Positions 60,277 through 64,000 of a DNA stretch of 64,000 bases are shown here, piece by piece (within the stretch, counting starts at the first letter, position 1; each line of letters opens with the position of its first letter). The position numbers were made by a program, and so were the translations under genes. This DNA is from Anaerolinea sp. (lineage in GTDB: Bacteria > Chloroflexota > Anaerolineae > Anaerolineales > Villigracilaceae). The notes under the pieces were generated by a model. The model saw only the letters and a list, made by a program, of their open reading frames with translations, was not told the DNA's origin and made no database searches. Location: positions 1-64,000 of the forward strand of contig DYID01000012.1 in NCBI GenBank assembly GCA_020723805.1. Direction: 5' to 3'.

Positions 60277-61944
60277 ATGGCAGTGAATCCCGCACGCGTG
60301 GAAAAACTTCGCAAGGCAAGTATTGACGGTCAATCGCTGAAACGGCTGGTGGAAGCGGGCATGCTCTGGCTGCGCACCAACCAGCAGATTGTCAACTCGC
60401 TCAACGTTTTCCCCGTCCCCGATGGGGATACCGGCACCAACATGCTCCTCACGCTGACCTCGGCATACAACGAAGTCAAAGACTCGGGCGAGAGGCACTT
60501 CGGGAAGATGGCGGCAATGGTCGCCAAGGGCGCGCTGATGGGGGCGCGCGGCAACTCGGGCGTCATCCTTTCGCAATTGTGGCGCGGCTTTGCGCGCGGC
60601 GTGCAGGATCACGAAACGCTCGACGCCGAGACAATGGTCAAGGCATTTGCTGAGGCGCGCGATACGGCGTATAAGGGCGTGGTCAAGCCGGTGGAGGGGA
60701 CGATACTCACCGTCGCCAAGGGAGCGGCAGCGGGCGCAGAAGCAGGCTTGAGGTCCGGCAAAGACGCGATTGGCATCCTGGAGGAGGTCGTGCGGGCGGC
60801 AGATGAAACCGTCGCCCAGACTCCGGAATTGCTTCCCGTCCTCAAACAGGCGGGCGTGGTGGATTCGGGCGGCAAGGGACTGTTCTTCATCCTGGAGGGA
60901 ATGCTGCGGCACGTCTATGGCGAGCCGCTGGATACGCCGCTGGCGAGCGTCCAGCCGCTTTCGGCGATGAATTTCGAGAACGCTCTGCAGGAAGTGGAAG
61001 AGGGACAGGATTACGAAGTGGTGGTGGATTTCTTCCCCGGCGAAAAATTCGAATTGCAATCATTCTACCGGCGGCTGGAAGAGATGGGCACGTCCATTCA
61101 GGTGGGAGAGGGCGAAGGCATGTACCGCATGCACATCCACGTGCCGCTGGAAAAACGCTACGAGCCGATTGATTACATCATGGGCATCGGCACCATCACC
61201 AAAGTGGCGATGGAAAACCTGCTCGCGCAGATGGACGACATCCAAAAGAGCAAACAGCAGACCATTAACTTTACGGCGGTGGAGCCGGGACAGATTGCGG
61301 TGGTGGTGGTTTCGCCGGGCAACGGACTGAGCCGCATCTTTGCCAGCCTCGGCGCGGCGGCGGTGGTGGCGGGCGGGCAAACGATGAACCCCTCCACGCA
61401 GGACATCCTCGCCGCCTTCGAAAACCTGCCGACCGACAAGGTCATCATCCTGCCGAACAACAAGAACATCATCATGGCGGCGAATCAGGCGAAGGAAGTG
61501 ACCGTGAAGCAGGTGGCGGTGGTGCCGAGCAAGACCGTCCCGCAGGGGCTCGCCGCCATGCTCGCGCTTCAACCCGACGGGGAGTTGAATGCCGTCGCCG
61601 AGAAGATGACCAAAGCCCTGAGCCTGGTCAAGAGCGGCGAGATCACGGTCGCCGTGCGCAACGTGGAGATTGACGGCGTGGACGTGAAAGAGGGACAGGT
61701 CATTGCCCTGCTGGACGGCAAACTGGTCGCCTCTGCCGAGACCATCGAGGACGGCGTGCTGCGCCTGCTCGAAAAAGCGGAAGCAGGCGAGCATGAACTC
61801 ATCACGCTCTTTTACGGTCAGGATATGCCGCATGCGGAGGCAAATCGCATTGCCGATGTGGTGCGGGAAAAATATCCTTCTGCAGAAGTGGAAGTGCAGG
61901 AGGGCGGACAACCCCACTATCAGTTCCTGATTTCGGTGGAATAA
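60277..61944 (+). CDS. DAK2-domain fatty acid kinase FakA-like protein (YloV)
   Basis: A 555-residue protein. The N-terminal DhaL/DAK2 domain (1-200) has the ATP/Mg site NSLNVFPVPDGDTGTNM and KGALMGARGNSGVILSQLWRG; the middle and C-terminal domains (DegV-like part AVVVVSPGNGLSRIFASLGA) complete the FakA form. FakA phosphorylates fatty acids bound to a FakB protein so they can enter phospholipid synthesis. No fakB is adjacent. It starts 16 bases behind the Asp23 gene, the conserved yloU-yloV pair. Confidence 0.92.
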   Translation: MAVNPARVEKLRKASIDGQSLKRLVEAGMLWLRTNQQIVNSLNVFPVPDGDTGTNMLLTLTSAYNEVKDSGERHFGKMAAMVAKGALMGARGNSGVILSQLWRGFARGVQDHETLDAETMVKAFAEARDTAYKGVVKPVEGTILTVAKGAAAGAEAGLRSGKDAIGILEEVVRAADETVAQTPELLPVLKQAGVVDSGGKGLFFILEGMLRHVYGEPLDTPLASVQPLSAMNFENALQEVEEGQDYEVVVDFFPGEKFELQSFYRRLEEMGTSIQVGEGEGMYRMHIHVPLEKRYEPIDYIMGIGTITKVAMENLLAQMDDIQKSKQQTINFTAVEPGQIAVVVVSPGNGLSRIFASLGAAAVVAGGQTMNPSTQDILAAFENLPTDKVIILPNNKNIIMAANQAKEVTVKQVAVVPSKTVPQGLAAMLALQPDGELNAVAEKMTKALSLVKSGEITVAVRNVEIDGVDVKEGQVIALLDGKLVASAETIEDGVLRLLEKAEAGEHELITLFYGQDMPHAEANRIADVVREKYPSAEVEVQEGGQPHYQFLISVE

Positions 61945-61984
61945 TCTTTAACCACGTAAGGACTTACACAATCAGGCTTTCTTG

Positions 61985-62039
61985 TCCACTAATCTGCGCC
62001 AATCTTCGCGAATTTTGAACAGATTAGCGAAGATTGGCG
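61985..62039. repeat. dispersed repeat, family C copy 3, as an inverted pair
   Basis: TCCACTAATCTGCGCCAATC plus TTCGCGAATTTTGAA followed by the reverse unit; CGCCAATCTTCGC pairs with GCGAAGATTGGCG over 13 bp. Confidence 0.7.
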
Positions 62040-62087
62040 GAATAAAATCAGGTACTGCGTAAGCACTGTTAATTTTAAGTGCTCACC

Positions 62088-62159
62088 TTACGCGAAACGT
62101 CCCGAAGGTTCTCGCAAATTGCGCCTATTTTCCAGCCAAACCTTCGGGACGGTGCGTAA
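62088..62159. repeat. 72-bp inverted-repeat element, family B copy 4 (reversed)
   Basis: Same element as the three others but in opposite orientation, with TTACGC / GCGTAA ends. It lies in the gap between the FakA-like gene and mvaD. Confidence 0.85.
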
Positions 62160-62169
62160 CATCAGTTAA

Positions 62170-62208
62170 GTGGTCGGACAGGTAAAGCCCTGTCCGACCA
62201 CTGTTTTT
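62170..62208 (+). terminator. strong hairpin terminator
   Basis: A 13-bp perfect stem GTGGTCGGACAGG / CCTGTCCGACCAC, 6-base loop, then TGTTTTTAG. It ends transcription of the FakA-like operon and may also serve mvaD from the other side. Confidence 0.85.
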
Positions 62209-62237
62209 AGAGATCAGTGAAAATCCGTGGCTGAAAT

Positions 62238-63227
62238 TTATTTTTCGCCATTTACGATCTTTGCCGCGCCGCCGACTTTTGCCACCAGCACATTAGATAC
62301 GCCCGCAATCTCCCGCAATTTCCTTTCCACAACCTGCGCTTCTGTCTGCGGACACAACACATGCACGTTCGGACCCGCATCCACCGTGTAGCAAACGGGA
62401 AGCCCCTCGCCCCGCCATTGACGCACCGCCTGCATCACGCTCAACGAGGCGGGCTGCCAGTAATGCAAAGCGGGCGAGGAGGTCATCATCACGGCGTGCA
62501 TCATGTCCGAGTCGAGTTCCACGATGGCGGCGAAGGCGTCGAAGTCGCGGTTGAGGATAGCGCTCCGGCACAGGTCGAGGCGGCGGGGCGCATCCGCCAC
62601 CCGCGCGGCTTGAAGCGGACTGGTCGGCGCGAGGGCGTGTCCCTCGGTGGAGCCGGTCTTCTTGTGCGCCGCGCTGACGATGGCAATGCAGTCCACTAGC
62701 TGCCAGTGTTCGGGCGGGGCAATGGAAAAAGCGAACGAGTCCTCATCGCCCGTCCCTGCCTGCCATTCCACAAACCCGCTGGGGATGGAGCGGGCGGCAG
62801 AACCGGAGCCGCGGCGGGCAAGGCGCGAGAGTTCGGCTTCGCTCAAGGTTAGCCCGGCCGCGCGGCTCCCCGCCAGCGCCAGCGCCGCAAACGCCGAAGC
62901 AGAGGAGGCAATCCCCGCCCCGGAGGGAAAATTGTTTTCGGTGATGACCTCCGCCCGTTCCCCGATGCCCGCCATCCCGCGGATGAGGTCGAGAATGGCT
63001 GAGACGCGCTCCAAACCGGGACCGGTCACCTCGCGCCCGTTGATGACCAGTTCGTCGAACGGCAGCGACGGCTGAAAACTGACCGTCGTGCGCGTGAACA
63101 GCCCGTCGAGGTTCATCGAAATCGAACCGTTCATCGGGAGACGCAGCGCGTGATCGCGGTTGCCCCAATATTTGATAAAGGCGATGTTGGCAAAAGCGAC
63201 AGCCGTTGCTGTGGGGTTACTAGACAT
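62238..63227 (-). CDS. mvaD: diphosphomevalonate decarboxylase (or phosphomevalonate decarboxylase)
   Basis: A GHMP-family decarboxylase of 329 residues in the mevalonate pathway. Marks: NIAFIKYWGNRDHALRLPMN, ENNFPSGAGIASSASAFAAL near residue 98-115, GSGSAARSIPSGFVEW and the catalytic Asp in YTVDAGPNVHVL. Classic enzymes carry KYWGK; here it is KYWGN. Some Chloroflexota use a monophosphate-specific version with isopentenyl phosphate kinase, so the substrate is open. The first codons overlap the 3' end of the recombinase frame by 97 bases; the fold itself starts normally. Confidence 0.92.
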   Translation of the reverse strand: MSSNPTATAVAFANIAFIKYWGNRDHALRLPMNGSISMNLDGLFTRTTVSFQPSLPFDELVINGREVTGPGLERVSAILDLIRGMAGIGERAEVITENNFPSGAGIASSASAFAALALAGSRAAGLTLSEAELSRLARRGSGSAARSIPSGFVEWQAGTGDEDSFAFSIAPPEHWQLVDCIAIVSAAHKKTGSTEGHALAPTSPLQAARVADAPRRLDLCRSAILNRDFDAFAAIVELDSDMMHAVMMTSSPALHYWQPASLSVMQAVRQWRGEGLPVCYTVDAGPNVHVLCPQTEAQVVERKLREIAGVSNVLVAKVGGAAKIVNGEK

Positions 63228-64000
63228 TTGACGTAAATGACCCTTTCATTATCTTCAATCGCTAGTGTACCACGAACATCTAGCATCTCCAGCACCTGCC
63301 GTTTTTGTTCGAACGTTGCAGTATCCAACACATCTTTGATCGTCTCACAAAACAATCTTATGTCTTCCACTTGGGCATCAGACAAAACCAATTGTTCAAG
63401 AAACGAGGCAATTTCCGCCTGTTCCTTTCGGAGATTCCCTATATTTTCTTCAAGTCTCGCACGTCTTTCTGAAAGCATCTCACGTTCAAAATCTCCTGAC
63501 AGGTACAGGTCCAGCAACTTATTTAATTGCTTTTCATTCTCAGCTATATGACCTTCTATCAACTCCAACCGGGCTGTCAAAGCCTGATTGCTCCTGCCTT
63601 GTTCCTCCTGTCGATCCTGTAAACCGGCAACAATGTATTCCGGATGCTGAATGATGTTGACAAGCCATGCCCATACCGCATCATCAACATCCCTTCCACG
63701 AAACATGGGCATATCACATCTCTTGATAGGTCGTCTTTCTGTCGCTTTGCAGTAGTAATAGGTATTCTTCTTTCTTGCGCGACCCTGATAAGTAAAGCCG
63801 CACTTGGCACACCTTAATCTTCTCGCTAAAAGATATTCATGCTTTAAGTGTCGATCTGCCTGTGCAAGATTGAATTTCATTCGCGCCTGCGCCAAATTGA
63901 AAGTCTCCTTATCAATGATTACAGGTACAGGGACGCCCACCCATTCATCCCGTGAACGAGGTACCTGTTTGCCAAATCCACATTTTGGCCTGGCAGGTCT
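63131..64000 (-). mobile_element. large serine recombinase, 3' part (cut by right edge)
   Basis: The frame is open to the right edge, so at least 289 residues are seen. It reads from the recombinase domain (RSRDEWVGVPVPVIIDKETF) through the zinc ribbon (RRLRCAKCGFTYQGRARKKN, then YYYCKATERR and KRCDMP) and a long coiled coil (IEGHIAENEKQLNKLLDLYL) to the end domain (FEQKRQVLEMLDVRGTLAIE). This is the C-terminal plan of large serine integrases of phages and conjugative elements. The resolvase catalytic part should lie beyond the edge. The last 33 residues read into mvaD in another frame, so the original end of the protein may have been replaced. Confidence 0.88.

Overview
The window looks like chromosome from a member of the Chloroflexota, most probably class Anaerolineae. 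This is inferred from gene content, since no rRNA is present. Clues are the GC-rich coding DNA, a complete division and cell wall (dcw) cluster of Gram-positive layout, mevalonate-pathway genes, many proteins with Thr-Pro-rich linkers, eukaryote-like Ser/Thr kinases, and several families of short dispersed repeats between and inside genes. No rRNA, tRNA or CRISPR array was found.

Layout. Bases 1-9.7 kb hold mixed housekeeping genes: a small membrane protein, an ABC-F ATPase, a pair of small conserved proteins, a Ser/Thr kinase with a beta-propeller-like outer part, an aldo/keto reductase, a sugar-phosphate nucleotidyltransferase, an aminotransferase and a cold-shock protein. From 27.9 kb down to 10.0 kb, all on the minus strand, runs the dcw operon: mraZ-rsmH-ftsL-like-ftsI-murF-mraY-murD-ftsW-murG-cvpA-like-murC-two tiny genes-murB-ddl-ftsQ-ftsA-ftsZ. 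It has a clear promoter with three MraZ boxes at its head and a hairpin terminator behind ftsZ. murE is missing from the cluster.

Bases 29.0-33.4 kb form a more AT-rich accessory island: a NarL-type response regulator without a kinase, four unfamiliar exported or membrane-anchored proteins (one DUF2690-like and Cys-rich), and a divergent membrane-anchored DsbA-like oxidoreductase. Next come a very large alpha-2-macroglobulin-like lipoprotein, rhomboid protease, guanylate kinase, TlyA methyltransferase, a UbiA-type polyprenyl-phosphate phosphoribosyltransferase, mevalonate kinase and a CorA-type transporter. Bases 45-50.8 kb hold a cell-wall block: an amidase and four L,D-transpeptidases, one frameshifted. 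The last part holds a flavin reductase, an AMMECR1 protein, a TPR protein, DUF971, RtcB, an SH3b protein, a lipid-kinase-like protein, a second Ser/Thr kinase, Rpe, L28, an Asp23 protein, a FakA-like kinase and mvaD. At the right edge the 3' part of a large serine recombinase runs into the start of mvaD.

The most unusual feature is the repeat load. A 72-bp element with TTACGC/GCGTAA ends occurs four times, other inverted-repeat elements occur two or three times, and repeat-derived peptides sit in frame inside several core proteins (ABC-F, MurD, RsmH, a 23S-type methyltransferase, TlyA). Several genes also have a -10 box 6 to 9 bases before the ATG, which suggests leaderless transcripts.
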